DNA of 64,000 nt from Sipunculus nudus (Eukaryota; Annelida; Sipuncula; Golfingiida; Sipunculidae): positions 19,018,241-19,082,240 of the forward strand of contig CM049318.1 in the NCBI GenBank assembly GCA_026874595.1. The letters run 5' to 3'. The position numbers and the translations under genes were made by a program. The stretch's first letter is position 1. The number at the start of each line of letters is the position of its first letter. Of the stretch, positions 1 to 13,344 are shown in pieces. Under the pieces are notes generated by a model. That model was given only the letters and a program-made list of their open reading frames with translations. It searched no databases and had not been told where the DNA came from.

Positions 1-938
1 GCAAAATTTACTATTTCGTACAACAAATGAGCTACACGGCATCCATTGTTATCTTAGCCACGATAGCCATGGAGCGCCATCTGGCGATTGTCCATCCACT
101 AAAAAACAAACGCTGGACTACATTGCGACGACTTCGCATTTGTATATCATTCATATGGACGATATCAGCGATTTATGGCTTACCGCAGCTTGTAATATAT
201 GACGAAAAAATTATTTCTTTTGGAGCCAATTCCATGCATTTCTGTGTACCTGTTATTAAGTTCAACGTGAAAGCTTATGTGACGTTTAACTTCATATTCC
301 TATATGTTTGTCCACTGGCGATTATAACAGCACTTTATGGTAGAATATGTCTGGTACTTTGGAGAAGTACGAAAACGGAAAATAAATGTGGTAATGGCGT
401 TATATACACCCCAAAAACAAACCCAAATGGACCAAAGGTGACTTTCGTTGAAAACTCAACAGACGACAATGAGGATTCAATGAGCGGGAAAGACGACCGT
501 CTGTTACCACGCCGACCGAAAATGCGCGTGCTTGTTTGCATAGGTCAAAAGTCACATCGGGCGGGGTACCGTAGATCATCAAATTGTGATGGTAAAGATA
601 GAGGATCTAGTGCATCTAACAACACAATAATCGCTAGGCGGCGTGTAATACGTCTGCTAGTCGCTGTGGTCGTTTCTTTTGCAGTATTGGTACTTCCGTA
701 CCAAGTGCGAGCCATGTGGCAGTTTTGGACTACATCCCGTTCGCCACCGATTGTTGAGGCATTACTCCCGCCGATTACGTTTATTCTGCTGTTTATGAAC
801 AGTGGAGTGAATCCTTTCCTGTACGCCATCTTGTCAGAGAACTTCCGTCAGCGTATGGCGGAGGCATTGTGCTGTAGGTCTCCATCGAGGTCCTTAAGTA
901 CAGAAATGCAGTCCAGAACCACAGTCTCTCAGATGTAG
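1..938 (+). CDS. Class A (rhodopsin-family) peptide-type GPCR, 3' part
   Basis: The reading frame is open from the left edge, so the gene starts outside the window. The first bases complete a Cys codon (the conserved TM3 cysteine) followed by KIYYFVQQ, then MSYTASIVILATIAMERHLAIVHP. The Met at 27 is inside TM3 and is not the start. The TM3 end carries ERH in place of DRY. TM4 follows (ISFIWTISAIYGLPQLVIY), then TM5 (VTFNFIFLYVCPLAIITALYG), a basic, polar third intracellular loop of about 95 residues, TM6 (VIRLLVAVVVSFAVLVLPYQ) and TM7 with NPFLY (NPxxY). Helix 8 and a palmitoylation-type CC pair precede a 20-residue tail ending at TAG 936-938. The pattern fits invertebrate neuropeptide receptors (trissin/TRH/orexin-like group); the ligand cannot be assigned. 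It acts at the plasma membrane through heterotrimeric G proteins. No frame damage is seen, and TM3 to the stop is a single exon. Confidence 0.9.
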   Translation, partial: KIYYFVQQMSYTASIVILATIAMERHLAIVHPLKNKRWTTLRRLRICISFIWTISAIYGLPQLVIYDEKIISFGANSMHFCVPVIKFNVKAYVTFNFIFLYVCPLAIITALYGRICLVLWRSTKTENKCGNGVIYTPKTNPNGPKVTFVENSTDDNEDSMSGKDDRLLPRRPKMRVLVCIGQKSHRAGYRRSSNCDGKDRGSSASNNTIIARRRVIRLLVAVVVSFAVLVLPYQVRAMWQFWTTSRSPPIVEALLPPITFILLFMNSGVNPFLYAILSENFRQRMAEALCCRSPSRSLSTEMQSRTTVSQM

Positions 939-1477
939 TCGTCCGATATATAGCACGTAATGGCACAATATAAATGCACACATGTACAATAAGTGAAAGT
1001 TTATGAAAACCCATTAGAGTGCACGAAATTACAGATATTATTACATTTTTTTCAATATATTGAACAATGGAATGTCCAATCTTTTCGCTGAATTAACCGC
1101 CGATGTTTTATGTTTCATACGCTGAACTTATGACAGCGCTACAAAAAATAACACCACCTATCACAACTTGATCTGTTGGCAATGCCACTGGTGACAGTTT
1201 CAAGGCAGAGAGTAGTTTAAGTACTCAAATTTATTCAACGTTAACTCAGGTTCAGAGTAAAGAGCTAATACAGCCTGGTCGTTCGGAATGCGGATCTAGG
1301 CGGATCCGCTGTTCGGTTCCTGCCAAAGGTTCAAGGAAAAGATACTCTCTACAAGGAAAAAAACTCTATAAAGAACCATAGATGTTCGTAACATCTTAAC
1401 AACATTTTATGTCTTCTGGATAATTCCGTCCCAAAGCGCAACACCAACCAAGAATCAAGGAGATTAGAAGATTTCAT

Positions 1478-1483
1478 AATAAA
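1478..1483 (+). promoter_or_regulatory. Candidate poly(A) signal AATAAA
   Basis: A canonical AATAAA lies about 540 bases after the GPCR stop and is a plausible 3' UTR end. AATAAA is frequent by chance in AT-rich DNA, so this is only a candidate. Confidence 0.35.
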
Positions 1484-4400
1484 CAATTTTTCTGATTATA
1501 TTATTACCTTCATACTCATCCTGTAGACGGCGCCACGAACAGGTAATACACCTGCACTGAAAACAGGTTAGAAAAACAAGATATCCAGAATTCAGTTAAA
1601 TAATATAAAAATAATGTCATGCACTCCTGAAAAAATATTCGTATAACTTTCCCAAAGGATGGAAGGAAATGTTTAATTCTAAACTACTTAGAAGTATTAT
1701 GAGTCACATAGGGATCCTATCTTCTCGGAACATATGGAAATTAAAAGGATTTCCGACAGATTCCATGCATCCACCCAAGGCCAAGACTATTGCACATTAT
1801 TTATGATTTCACAGGAATATAAAAATATCTTTAAAAAAACAAAAAGAATAAGATATTGTGATGTGACCCCTGCACCGAGAACGGATTAATAATTATCTTG
1901 TTGGTGTGTATATTGTATGTTCTGTATTTTTCATTGTCATTTCAGAGCTGTTAACGCATTTACCGAGTGTCAAAAGTCAGGAAGAAAAAGTTTACCCTTT
2001 CGTTCAGAGACTTGTGGGAGTTTTGTTCCACAAACCATATGTTTTGTTTGATACAGAGACGGATTTTGCAGTATTCGAGCCTTGCCTTTCATCAAGATAC
2101 AGATTATGAGAACCCGATAGCATCCAATACAGGAAAACAATTGTATTTTACTGTCGGTATACAACTAGGAAAAATTCAGCATGGGCCCTTTCCTGTGCGT
2201 TTTTTTTTTTTTTTTTTTTTTTTTTGTTTGTTTGTTTGTTCAATGGGCTCGTTTCTTTGATGCAAGAACCGGTTATACCTGTTTGTGCAAAGCTTTAATA
2301 AATTAAGACAGGGATTAAATGTCACCGATGCCGTCCGCGATTATCCCCGACGTAACAACGTCTGTGATCGTAAAAAATCGGGAGTTTAAGATCGCAAAGA
2401 CAATGGGCAATTTTTGACAATGCTCAAAAATTTTATCTAGGTGACATTGGGAAATAACTTCGGGACACATCTTAATTCATCCAATATTTTGGTTGTCATC
2501 GAGAAAACATTTGTCTAATAACAATATTTGTCGATTTCTAGATATGTTTCTAAGTGTCCCGAAAAATTTCCGTTGTTTCTCGTTTATCTCAATGTTGTAC
2601 GATGTCTTCGGCGTATTGCCCATGATAGCGCGTTCGCGGCACTGAATGTATCACGTGATCACGGATGCCCATTTTACTTCATCTCGGGTGACGATAATGC
2701 AATATGGTATGACGTAATGCGGGATTATACTGGCACATCATAACGGGACCGTTTTTTTTTTTTTTTTATTTATTTTTTATTTTACCATCCACTGCGTTGG
2801 AACAAGCCTCGTGCAGATACATGTAAATGTGTATATATGCGTGATAAATTGCTTCAAACCCGCTACGTGTTTATCTGTAGGCATATAAGCGCGAGCTGAC
2901 AACAATGTTCAGAAGTCCCCCCCCCCCCCCCCCCCAATACTCATCTCCGCCCCACTCGAGTAGTTCACGCAGACCCGATGCTGGGAAATTGTCACGGAGG
3001 CAGAGTTCATGCATTTACTCACATGCGCATATACGCTGACACACATGGGCTCACACAGTTTCAAGATCATAGAAGCGAAGGTTCACGCATATATCCATGT
3101 ATGCCCACATGAGTTTTAAGCTTCGGTCTCTATTTTAAAGACGTAAAACTGTTTGCCAATATAGAAATTTTGTTGTTAATTATATCGACATTCATTCTGA
3201 TACTAAAATTATCCAATTAAAATGTTATAATATATCTCTCCCTATGCATGTACAATTTTACCATGGCTTACATGAAAATAAAAAGGGGCTTCTACCAATG
3301 TGTACAAATCCGAATTCAGAAGCCTTTTTTTCAACAACTTGTTGTTCATAGTAAATGTTATTTATATCCATGTGCAAGATAAAACAGATTCAAAGATTAG
3401 CTTTTTCATTTTTTGTTCTTCTCCTTTCATACTCTGTTCGTGTCAGGGCGGGTGTGTGAGTGTTTGTGTAAATGTGTGTGCGTCTGTGTGTTGGGGTGGG
3501 GGGGGGGGGGTTGTAGTTGAAAACAAGATATACGTTGAATTCTGTTGGGAATATTAAAATAGAGAAAAAAGAAAGCATTAATCACGATAATCGGGTGTTG
3601 AAGACGTTTCAGTTATGGAAAAAATTGTATATTCAATAATCATTAGTATGGAATCTCATGACAAATAAAGAAATGATATTCTGTGGATAAATCTGTCTGT
3701 CCCTGTTGCTTCAGGTAAAATAATTATAAATTAATATATGATACATGTAAGTATTAACAGTGATCAGCTTCCTGGTAAATTTAATATGACGGTATTCTTA
3801 GCTTTAATGTGTCTTCAGTCCAAAACATGTAGTCTAAATACAACTCCGAGGTCTGCAGAGGAGTTGTTTGAGTTGATTGAGTAACATTCACATTAAAATT
3901 ACATCAGTCCAAAGGTATAACACAGAAAAATATATCCTGACCATGCATAGTGACACATCTTAACAGTCCATAAAATACGAGCAGCCCGCGTGCTGGGCAT
4001 TTATACACTTACGGTGGATTTATCGTCACAATAATAAGAAGTTCCCCTTCTTCTGTAATTCAATGGACCTGTTGTTCACCGTGGTCGTTCCGCTCCACTG
4101 CTCAACGATCGCACACTTGGGTCCCCTCGATGAATCATTAGTTTGCCTCGGTCAGCATCATCGGTTACATTGTAGCATCATCACGATACCAATATACCAA
4201 TAGAAAAATCACTGTAAAGAGCTTTCAAATTATATTTTCATTAGGGACCCACGGGGTTTATGATGTGATTTTTAAAACGACTTTTGAAGTAATGTTTAAC
4301 TATTTTTTTTATTTTTTACAGGTAGGACTATCTTAAAATCACAAGCTCATATTTGCCTACTGCTTTGAGCCAAGAAAATAAATCAAAAGTTTACACAAAG

Positions 4401-4924
4401 ACGCTGAATTTCATATGAATGTTAATTAAACCGAATGAATTGAGTCTGGAAATTCAGTTATTGTCAGGGATATGTAAGGGTAAGTGGTGGTTGGGATTGT
4501 AAATGTAATTTTCTCAGCTGATCTGATGAAGAATAAAATTACTTGCATTTAATTGCTAATCGAATAAAAACATCCGTTTCGTCTCACAACAGTAGAAAAC
4601 TATTTTAATGCTTGTTCCGACGGTAAGCGTATATAATGAACTATTCAGCGCATAAAATATTCCCCGTAAATTCTCCACGTCCGTATGGTCCCGTCACATT
4701 CTCCACACATGGGATCTGTCTATGAAGTTCAAGGATAGATCTCATGCACACATTCGTACGCATAACACGCTAATAGGCCGAAATCGAGCCGTTTCGCCTG
4801 AGCAGCGTAACTTACAAAAATTAAGTAAATGCAGCAAATATAGAGTGTGCTTCGACATTCATTCCAAACAACCAACAAAAATTATTATTACGGAGGCTAG
4901 TAAAGGACATGCAGAAATTGTTTT

Positions 4925-5016
4925 ATCTCGTTCCCATGTGATCGTATCGCGTGGCCACGCGATAATTATCTTGTTCCCACGCGACAGTATTGCGTGGCCA
5001 CGCGATAATTATATTA
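4925..5016. repeat. Two-copy tandem repeat with GC-rich palindromes
   Basis: Two imperfect 43-base units start at 4931 and 4974 with TTCCCA and end in ATAATTAT. The first contains a perfect 20-base palindrome at 4945-4964 centred on GTGGCCAC. The second has a 12-base version at 4992-5003. Each can form a hairpin. Confidence 0.8.
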
Positions 5017-6375
5017 ATATAGTATGACAGCTAGATAAAGTTCTCCTTTATACAAGAATGTCTGTGTTCTGTTATCAATTAAATGTCAGAGCATTTATGT
5101 ACTTTAAATTGTAGGTATGTATCTTTGTTGTATGTGCGTTTACGGCGAACGTTTTGAGATTTTCATTACGTTGGTTCTGATCCCATTGCGTTGGTTCAAC
5201 TTGCCAATTTTACGTGTTCAAGGAAATATTATTGAGTTTGTTTAGGGTTACTGATTTTAAGGGTTAAGACAAGTGTGATATAAATCTTTGTGTACTTAAC
5301 ATATGAAATCAAATGAAGCACTTGTTAGTATTTCATCTTCCCAGAAAATCTTAATTTTTTAGGCTTAGGGTTAAGAGTTAAAATCAGGGTTACATAGTCT
5401 GGAGAATACCGAACAGGGAAAACAACATGTCAGTTTGTGTTATGTCTCAAGGGAAAAGCTTTCAACAATGGTGTCAACCATGACACTTTACTTCATTTTA
5501 GGCTGGGAGGGGGAAGGGGGGGGGGGGGCAGGGGGACATATGTCCATTTGATACACTCTGATGCTATATCCTTCCCTAACTTAAATGTGAACAAATCCCA
5601 TTCGTCCATCATATTGAGTGCCGTACACACAGTGATTGGGAGGTTATCATTAACAAAATCATATAGTTTCTCCAGCTAAAATGTAGTTTGTTAACAGTTT
5701 GAAGAAACGTATTTTGGAATAAGTATCCACAAAAATGAAAAAGACACGATTCATCAATATTAGTATATGCCATCAGGGACGCTGTATACTGAAAATAATA
5801 TAGTAAATTTCTTTCGCAGCGTACCATAGCATGAAGGGGATAAAAGGATCAACCTGACTCTCTTTTATTACATTAAAAGCAGGATATAGTACATTAAAGT
5901 TATATAGTTCCCTGCCAGAGAGTATTAATCAGCTAAATCAATTAAATCCTTGATAAATCCCGTTTGTGGTGTGCGTCCATAGACACAAGTAATCAATTTA
6001 TAATTAAAAATAATTCTACATACATTCCCGTAGGCCAAACAACAAATTCTTCCTAGAAATTATAGTTATATCCTATTAATGAAGGCAGTTATGTTTGGCA
6101 TCCCAAGGCATGAAAGGGCAATACTAGTCTGTAATGAAAGTTTAAAATTTTGACAGATTTTAACACAGAGCCGATGGGTTCTCTCTAGTTTAAGAATATC
6201 AGTTTTGGTAAGAGACTTCCAAAGCTCGGCACCATATGAGAAACTCGGGATTTCAACTGCTTTATAGAGAGAGGTAGAAGTTAAAGGATTTAAGGCTTGT
6301 GCATCTGATCTAACTCCTTGACCACCAAAAGGGAAAAAAATTGTCTTGCCTCATGTACGTTTTCAGCAGATTGAT

Positions 6376-6540
6376 AATAACTGTTTATGTACAGCCCCAG
6401 GTGCTTGTGGGACTGAACTTGACGAAATTTTTGTTTTTCACCTAACGACTGTACTTTAATAACTGTTTACGTACAGCCCCAGGTGCTTGTGGGACTGAAC
6501 TTCACGAAATTTTTGTTTTTCACCTAACGACTGTACTTTA
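6376..6540. repeat. 82-base tandem duplication in the LINE tail
   Basis: The block beginning AATAACTGTTTA at 6376 is repeated at 6458 with about two substitutions. It lies inside the retrotransposon 3' region. Confidence 0.9.
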
Positions 6541-6998
6541 ATATACTTTCCCCAAATATCATAACCACACTTTTGTTCGGATTAAAACTAAATGCCATCT
6601 CCTACTATAACCAAAGCAGACATTTATCATTTTTGTAGACCATTAATAGTTAAAGACAGAAGCGTGACATCATCAATTCTGTGTGGAATCCAGTAAAAAT
6701 GTTTCCAAGTTTTAAGCCATTACCAGACCGTCTAAACATTTAAGGCGATCATTGATATTAAATATATCCAGGGTGACAGGACTCCTTCCTTTCATACTGA
6801 TCGTCAAACCTGAAACGAGTCACGATACACCCCATCAACCAAAACGCTGCTGGTCACACTTGTATATGCATTTTTTTAATATTAGCCAAGCCTTAACCAT
6901 GAAAGGGTAAAAATATTTATGAAACAACTGGTCATGCCACACGACATCAAAAGCCTTGCTCGTGTCCATTAAACAAGCATAGACCTAAGAACCTCATT

Positions 6999-7469
6999 CT
7001 ACATTTTAAAGTACATATTCTTGCAAGACAAAGGCAGCATTAAGACCTGACATGCTAGGTTGATAAGCAACTGCATTTGATCGACTGCAGGAGATGGTTT
7101 TGAAGGCCAAAAAAAATTAAGAAATCTATGCAACATAATTTTTTTCGAGAGTTTATAGAGAACTGATATCAAAGTGATACCCTGATAAATGTCCGGAGAA
7201 CTTTTATCTGTATTGGGGTTCTTGACTAAAGGCACTTTACCCCCCCCCCCCCTTTTCATGCCCAATGGAATATGTTCGAATTTATTTATTACATTAAAGA
7301 AAATATGTATATGTTCAGTGAGGGTGTACTCTCCATACTTTATATATTCTGGAGCTATACCGTCAAATCCCCCAGATTTACCACATTTTTGTGAGCTGGT
7401 AGCTTTCATTATATCTTTAAGTGATACCTGATTAAACCTACTATTAGATACACTTTCAAAATAGTTCAT
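6999..7469 (-). pseudogene. LINE reverse transcriptase fingers/palm fragment
   Basis: This is the longest surviving open stretch (156 codons) of the retrotransposon. It matches the N-terminal RT core: a basic KSGGFDG segment, EHIP, K.G...PL.KN, then Y.GITL.SVLYKL. A Gly run (GGGG, read from a poly-C tract at 7241-7252) suggests homopolymer expansion. Motif A follows in a different frame downstream, so no full polymerase is encoded. Confidence 0.85.
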
Positions 7470-7894
7470 ATTGCCCTCTACTTTCTTTTTTTAAACTCCT
7501 TAACATAGAGGGTATCAGGTACTCCGTATAACCTGCCATAGTTAAGTTACCCCATCCCCTGGCTATATCTACGTTGCTCCATGTATCATTACCTTCGAAG
7601 GTCATGTGACCGGGCATAACAGACATTTCTGTCTCGGCGTCTCTTCACCAAAAGCCAAATTTGTTTATGTCTAAACATCCTATTTTGTTAACCTCTTCAA
7701 ATATTTCTCTTTCTAGTTCTGACATATAAGAATTCATCTGCTTCCTAAATATCAACTTTTAGTCTTTATATTTCCTGCAGGTTTCATAATCACGCCCCCT
7801 TGGTCTACAATTAATTAACCTTTGCCTTTTAACTAACCTTTTCATCATGGTATGGTTTCAGTTTGGACCTCCAAATATATTTCAGATACTTACA

Positions 7895-8822
7895 CTATTT
7901 TTGGGTCGGATGGTTCTCTCTAGAATCATCCATTATAACACGTGTTAAATTATAATACATTTCATCTAAGTCGAGCAGTTCTTTTGGATCCACTGGTTTT
8001 ATATTCAACAAAGCCAAAGTTAATTTATCAGTATAACTCCATTTTATTTCTATGTGAGAAAGATTACACAAACTAAATACCGAAGATTTCCCAGTATTTG
8101 GATAGACTGTGCAATTAATTTTAAATCTAAACACAAAAAAACTGGGAAGTGGTCCAAAAGGTTTAAGAGCGCATCGTCTATTATTTTACACGTTTTCACT
8201 CTAGGTAATAATTCCCTTTGAACCAGTACATGCTCAATCAACAACCGTTACGTTTCACTATTATACGGATCAAATGAAAACATTGGCACGCTACACAGGG
8301 AGTGAAGAGTGAGGGCGAACATGTCGCATGTAGCCTAGAACTATAAAAAAATTAGCTCTCGCAGACTCCTTACCTTTATATCTGGAGCAATTGGTTTGCA
8401 GTTAAAATCCCCAAGTAAGACAGCTTGTCCAGAGCCCGAAAATAGGGAAAAGATGTCAAACAATTGCTCAAAAACGGACTTGTATAAATCCATTGGGGCC
8501 TTTGAGCATGGAAGGTAAACATTAACGATATTACCAATATCCTGTCGCTTGAAACGGAATCAAACAGGGTAAAAGTATACCTTAAGTTTTTTTTCTATAA
8601 AATAGCAACACCGCCCTTTCCTTTCCTGAACCCATCATAGGGATTCAAGCAGCAGTCGGCCCGGGCAAATGAAGAGTAGTGAGGGTGTATTGTATTTAAG
8701 AAATGAAAACTATCTGAGAACGACCAATGTTCATTGATACATTGTAAATCTAATAATAAACGATTTGCTATACACCATATATCCAGCGTTTTAGGAAAAT
8801 AGCAATTCCAAAAAACAAACAT
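7895..8822 (-). pseudogene. LINE apurinic-endonuclease-like fragment
   Basis: Minus-strand pieces show LQCINEHW then GFRKGKGGVAIL (8822-8595), and a downstream piece with LLDHFPVFL (8244-8050), where EEP-type nucleases have the S/D-H core. Broken by frameshifts. It lies directly 5' of the RT fragment in element orientation, as expected for EN-RT LINEs. Confidence 0.7.
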
Positions 8823-10570
8823 TAAATGTCCCTTTTCGGTCTAGCTGCGGTCATCCTGGTCGACCGCCACTTCCGTATGAGACTCCATTTGACCAGAATT
8901 TATTACTCGCAACCAGTTCCAGGGTTCAGTTGAAACAATAACGTGCACCCGAGTAATTACCATACCGATCCGGCAGAATTTTAACATCAGCATATACATT
9001 TTAATCATATAAATATTTCCTGATAGTGTCATCTGTTATATCGGGATACAAATTACTAACATAGTAATGTCATTCACCTATTCAATGTGATGAGCTTCTA
9101 TCGTGATATATGTTCTTTCCGTGCATTCCGCTCCTCTTGTAATTGTTTCGATCGATCGCGTCCTGTTGCAATCTTGTCTCTGTACTTCCTATATCAGTGT
9201 AGCCTGTCCATTTCTGTCGGGATATGCTGTCTCTGTCGATCAGCGAACTCCGTATTGTTTCTCCCATAGTCGGCTGCTGACTAACAAACTAACTTTAAAT
9301 CTATGAGCTCCCATCTCAGATTAAGTATTTCGCAAGCACTGCTTCAGTCCCCTTGAATTTTTGATACCACATTATCAAATTCATCAGTTTGTCTTTTCAC
9401 GCCATCTGACACATGTTTAAGTGCATTAAGATCGGATTCAAGGCGTTTTGTATCAGTATGAACATTGATATTCTCTCGTTCACTTGAAAATTTAAGAGAA
9501 GAGACATCATTTTTACCGTTACCAGTGAAGATTCTATTTCGATAGCGTCATGCTTCGTTAGCCCGTTCCTCAAGCCGCTAAATAGCTGCCTTCTGATTAT
9601 CAAGGCGGATGATCACTACATGTTCATCAATCCGCGTCTGTAAGTTTGCAACAACCGATTCGAGTGATGGTAGAGACTCAGCGCCCTTTGTATTAGAATG
9701 TTCATTGAATCCCACTTTGTTGGGAGGCTCAGTATTGAAATCTAACGGCATTTTAGCATGAGAGAACATGCTTGCTTAAATAGTTAACGTGATAAAACTG
9801 TTTCCAGAATTGTTGAAGTCAATGCACGGTGAAAGTGCAGCGTCTTCTCAACATATGCAAAATGATTACCTGCATGAATATGGGGATTAACCATTATTGC
9901 ATGCTGCCATATGACATGGTTGCCAAGGGATCGAGAGTCACATGTTGTTTACATTTACTGATCATACAAGTGAGGCGGTTACTGGGTCAAATGTCAGGTC
10001 AAACATGCTTAAGTCCGTCACTGCCAGCAGGGATCATTCATTGTGTACAATGTACCTTATCCCTTCGCGGAGATTGGTACCGTCATATAGTCCCGTCTGG
10101 CGCACAAAATCATATCTTTCGGCGGTAAACACACCTCACAGATTTGAGTTATATTTGGAAAGTGTATTTTTTAATTAATTCCTCAGTCATTGCCTAATGC
10201 CACGACTGTGGACGTTGAAATCATTGCAAAAGACATGCAAGTGCCGTTTCCCGTATGCTACCGTGTAAAATATATGCGGCACAGATTTCAGGCATATAAT
10301 GTGTGTATGGTGGGGCACTCCGCTCTTGCTGCTGTGTGACTGGATGAAGGTCCTATCGGTCCAAATAAAATGCCTATACTGAGTAGTGTTCACGGCTGTT
10401 CTGAGACCAGGCTGGAACCTTGACGTGGTTGCAACCTGCTATAGCTATTTGTAAGTTAATTGCTGAAATATGAACCTGGTCCATCGGTGAGTACCGGTTT
10501 TTCTTGACTTGTATTCAATGCCTTGTAAATTACGCCGGCATTAGGATATCAAATTGAATAAAACAAAAGT

Positions 10571-10642
<72 letters not shown>
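10571..10642. repeat. (TA)n microsatellite
   Basis: About 70 bases of near-pure TA with one TTTA interruption. Confidence 0.97.
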
Positions 10643-10645
<3 letters not shown>

Positions 10646-11906
10646 ACATCTCCTTGCATCGAGTATGAAAAGTTTTTTTTCGTTTTTATCAGTCATGGTT
10701 TATCGGACGTCCTTTTAAACAGGGCACATTTTGAAACCATAAGACATACGAATCAAAAATTCGACATAGCGTTAGATGTCCTTAAGTTTTCCCACCAATT
10801 CCGATACTGAGTCGCTGCGACTTCGTTACTTAAAAAATATAGGAAAATCATTCGTTTTCCAGAATAAACCTATTTCCCACTATAAAAACCAATATTCATT
10901 TGAATAAAAAATTCCTGTATATATTTCTTATGTACATGCAAGAAATTCGCTCAATATTGCGTAAATCCTTGTAAGCCCAAACATAATGCACTTTGTAAAA
11001 AAAATCAGGAAAGATATTTACTCTGCATGATTATCGTTGAAGCTATATTCTTTGATATATGTGTGGTGTATATATCTGTGTCTCTTTTTTGTCCAATCTC
11101 CCAGGCTGCTCAGGTACAGTTGATTTTAAGTACGTCTCTCGGGTCATGGTCATCAGTAGAGCACCATGGCTAGCTCATCTGGAAAAATCCCGGAAGTTTT
11201 TGGAAACCAATGACCTTCGTCGTCAAAAACAGATACCCCGAAAAGGTCAAATAACTTATGAAGTATCACATATATTTTACTCAAATTTGAAACAGTAATT
11301 GGTTCAACCAAGTTCTTTGAGAGTATTTTGAGCCCGGTGACCTTGACCTTCACCTTTTTAACGTCAAATCAGCCAGAATAAAAGTTTTTTGTGAATGCTG
11401 ATGACTTTTGAAGTAGTCTGTATTTTTTCCTCAATTTTTTGGATAGGAGGCCAATAGAGAGGGGAGACATATCTGTTTTTTGCATGGCAAAAATAACTTT
11501 ATTCTAGTATTCTTTTTCGTACTCCACTACATGACGATTTTTCCTTGAAATGTAAATAACACAAATTTTTATAGCAAAAAAACAGATGGACATGAGGGGA
11601 TGAAACGGATTAGAGAAACTTTACTGATTATCCATGACTTCTTGGGGCCTGAAATAAGGCACCAGGATTGTTAATATCCCGGAAAAAAATCATATTTCCC
11701 AGGGCAGTGAGAATTACCGGGACTTCCGAGGAAAATCTTGGAATTACCATCAGGTATTGCAGGGAATTCTTTATATAAGGCGTCAGCTGAAGATGTATTG
11801 GTAATCATGTTTACTTCCCCTAGCTGCATTTATGATTATACAAACAAGTCAGTGTTAATATGGAATTGGACTTCAGCTATCATAATAACTTTAAAAAAAA
11901 AACATG

Positions 11907-12038
11907 CTTGAATGGAAACAGCGGGCAGTATCTTGAAGGAATATCAAGTATATATATGCTGAACCACATAGCCTTGAATGGAAACAGCGGGCAGTATCTA
12001 GAAGGAATATCAAGTATATATATGATGAACCACATAAC
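11907..12038. repeat. 66-base tandem duplication
   Basis: The segment beginning CTTGAATGGAAACAGCGG at 11907 recurs at 11973, a shift of exactly 66. It keeps frame, giving a 22-residue repeat in a short open frame, but I see no sign of a gene. Confidence 0.9.
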
Positions 12039-13344
12039 CATGACCTAAGACTTAGCATCATTTACACTGATCATCACAATATAAAGAAATGATTGATGAA
12101 ATCAAAATGAGATTTAGATGAACACAACACAATTCTTAACTGAGTTAATACAGTCAGAACTGACAGCAAGAAATTATAAGAATCTGAACATTTTTTTTCA
12201 CACTAAACTCACTTTTTTATTCAAACAACAAGACTAATGAATGACTATCACAAGGTCTGATCAGTCCCAAATATATATTTCTTATTAGCATTCTATATCA
12301 TGAAGGAGTTATTTTTAGCCTTTCTTCCTGTAATGAGAAATTTGCATGCATGTTACAAACTAACTACATTATAAACAGACAGCAATTCTAATTTCATTAT
12401 ATGGAATAGGTTGAAAACTGTTTCACTAGTCCTGAGATAGTTAAAACTGTGTTAACCTATTCCTGTTTATTAAGTACATAGATATACAGATTTACCGGAC
12501 ACATGGGTATTATCCAGGGTGGGATTCTCCACTAATCCCAGAAGCGAGTATTTCCCGGGGCTGGAACGAATTCCGTGGAATTTCACGCAAATTGACATAA
12601 TTTCAGATCATTTTCGCTTACATATCAGTTAGCTTTATTATATCCATACAAAAGATTAAGAAATGCAAAAGTAGTCAGGTCAAATTATTTTACTGCAGAA
12701 CCAAGGCATTTTTTCTAAACATTATAAATAACTTTAATATGAAATTGCTGGAAACTGATTACTGGACTGGTCTGGTTTCCTTTTGGTTAACTAAGTCTTT
12801 TTAATTACACGTCGCCTGTTTTCTTTTGTTTTATGTCTAAACTACTTGATATTTGTACTGATTAGTCCTTTTTGTAAGTATGACAATCAACGTATTCTTG
12901 TTCATTTCGCAGAAAGCAGAAACAGTTCTTGGTAGTGGTGTCTTTGTGGACTCTTCTGCTTTAGAAGAACACAGAAGGAAACACACATCAGAAAAAGCCA
13001 GGCACATGCTCAACTGCCTATAGACCTCTGATGAAAACTTAGTCCTGGGATGTGTGAAGAAAGTTGGAACACATTTGATTAACACTGTCCCCTGTAAGCA
13101 ATTTTTACAAGCACCACACGCAAATAGTAAGTATAACCTGAACAGATCGGAGATTTGACTTTTGGATTGAAGTATTACAATTTTCTTATGATTATATTTT
13201 GCACATGTTCTCAAAATGATCTTGTATCTAATGTCTTTGTTGTAACTTATAATTCTTTGGGATATATTTCTCTTTGGATGCAAGATCCTTGTCAGTACTT
13301 GTAACATCAGAAGACCTCTAAAGATTTAAAGTCTGCACACATTT

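Larger units (their letters stand above)
939..5990. other. Non-coding stretch, no gene recognised
   Basis: Apart from the palindromic repeat near 4.93-5.02 kb, I see only simple sequence: poly-T at 2201-2225, poly-C near 2919-2935 and poly-G near 3497-3511. Small open frames here lack motifs, splice context or coding-like composition. Confidence 0.6.
5990..9790 (-). mobile_element. Degenerate non-LTR retrotransposon (LINE), complete layout but broken
   Basis: Read on the minus strand, the element runs from about 9790 down to about 6000. ORF1-like remains (9770-9080) include a polar, coiled-coil-like stretch (DEHVVII, DNQKAAI). Endonuclease remains (8830-7890) include LQCINEHW and GFRKGKGGVAIL, the latter typical of LINE AP-endonucleases. 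Reverse transcriptase remains (7469-6100) carry KSGGFDGIAPEYIKYG, EHIPLGMKRG, the Y.GITLISVLYK block and palm motif A as LMDTSKAFDVVWHDQLF (about 6935-6980). Frameshifts and stops separate the pieces, so it is dead. An 82-base internal duplication lies near its 3' end. Exact ends and target-site duplications were not resolved. Clade (CR1/jockey-like) is a guess from the motifs. Confidence 0.85.

Noticed and set aside
4722-5027. 101-codon open frame
   Set aside because: Its 3' half is the palindromic tandem repeat, and there is no coding evidence elsewhere in it.
12837-13307. 156-codon open frame on the minus strand
   Set aside because: No domain, no splice or poly(A) context and no motif I recognise; its residues follow local AT-rich composition. 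A chance open frame or old repeat is more likely.
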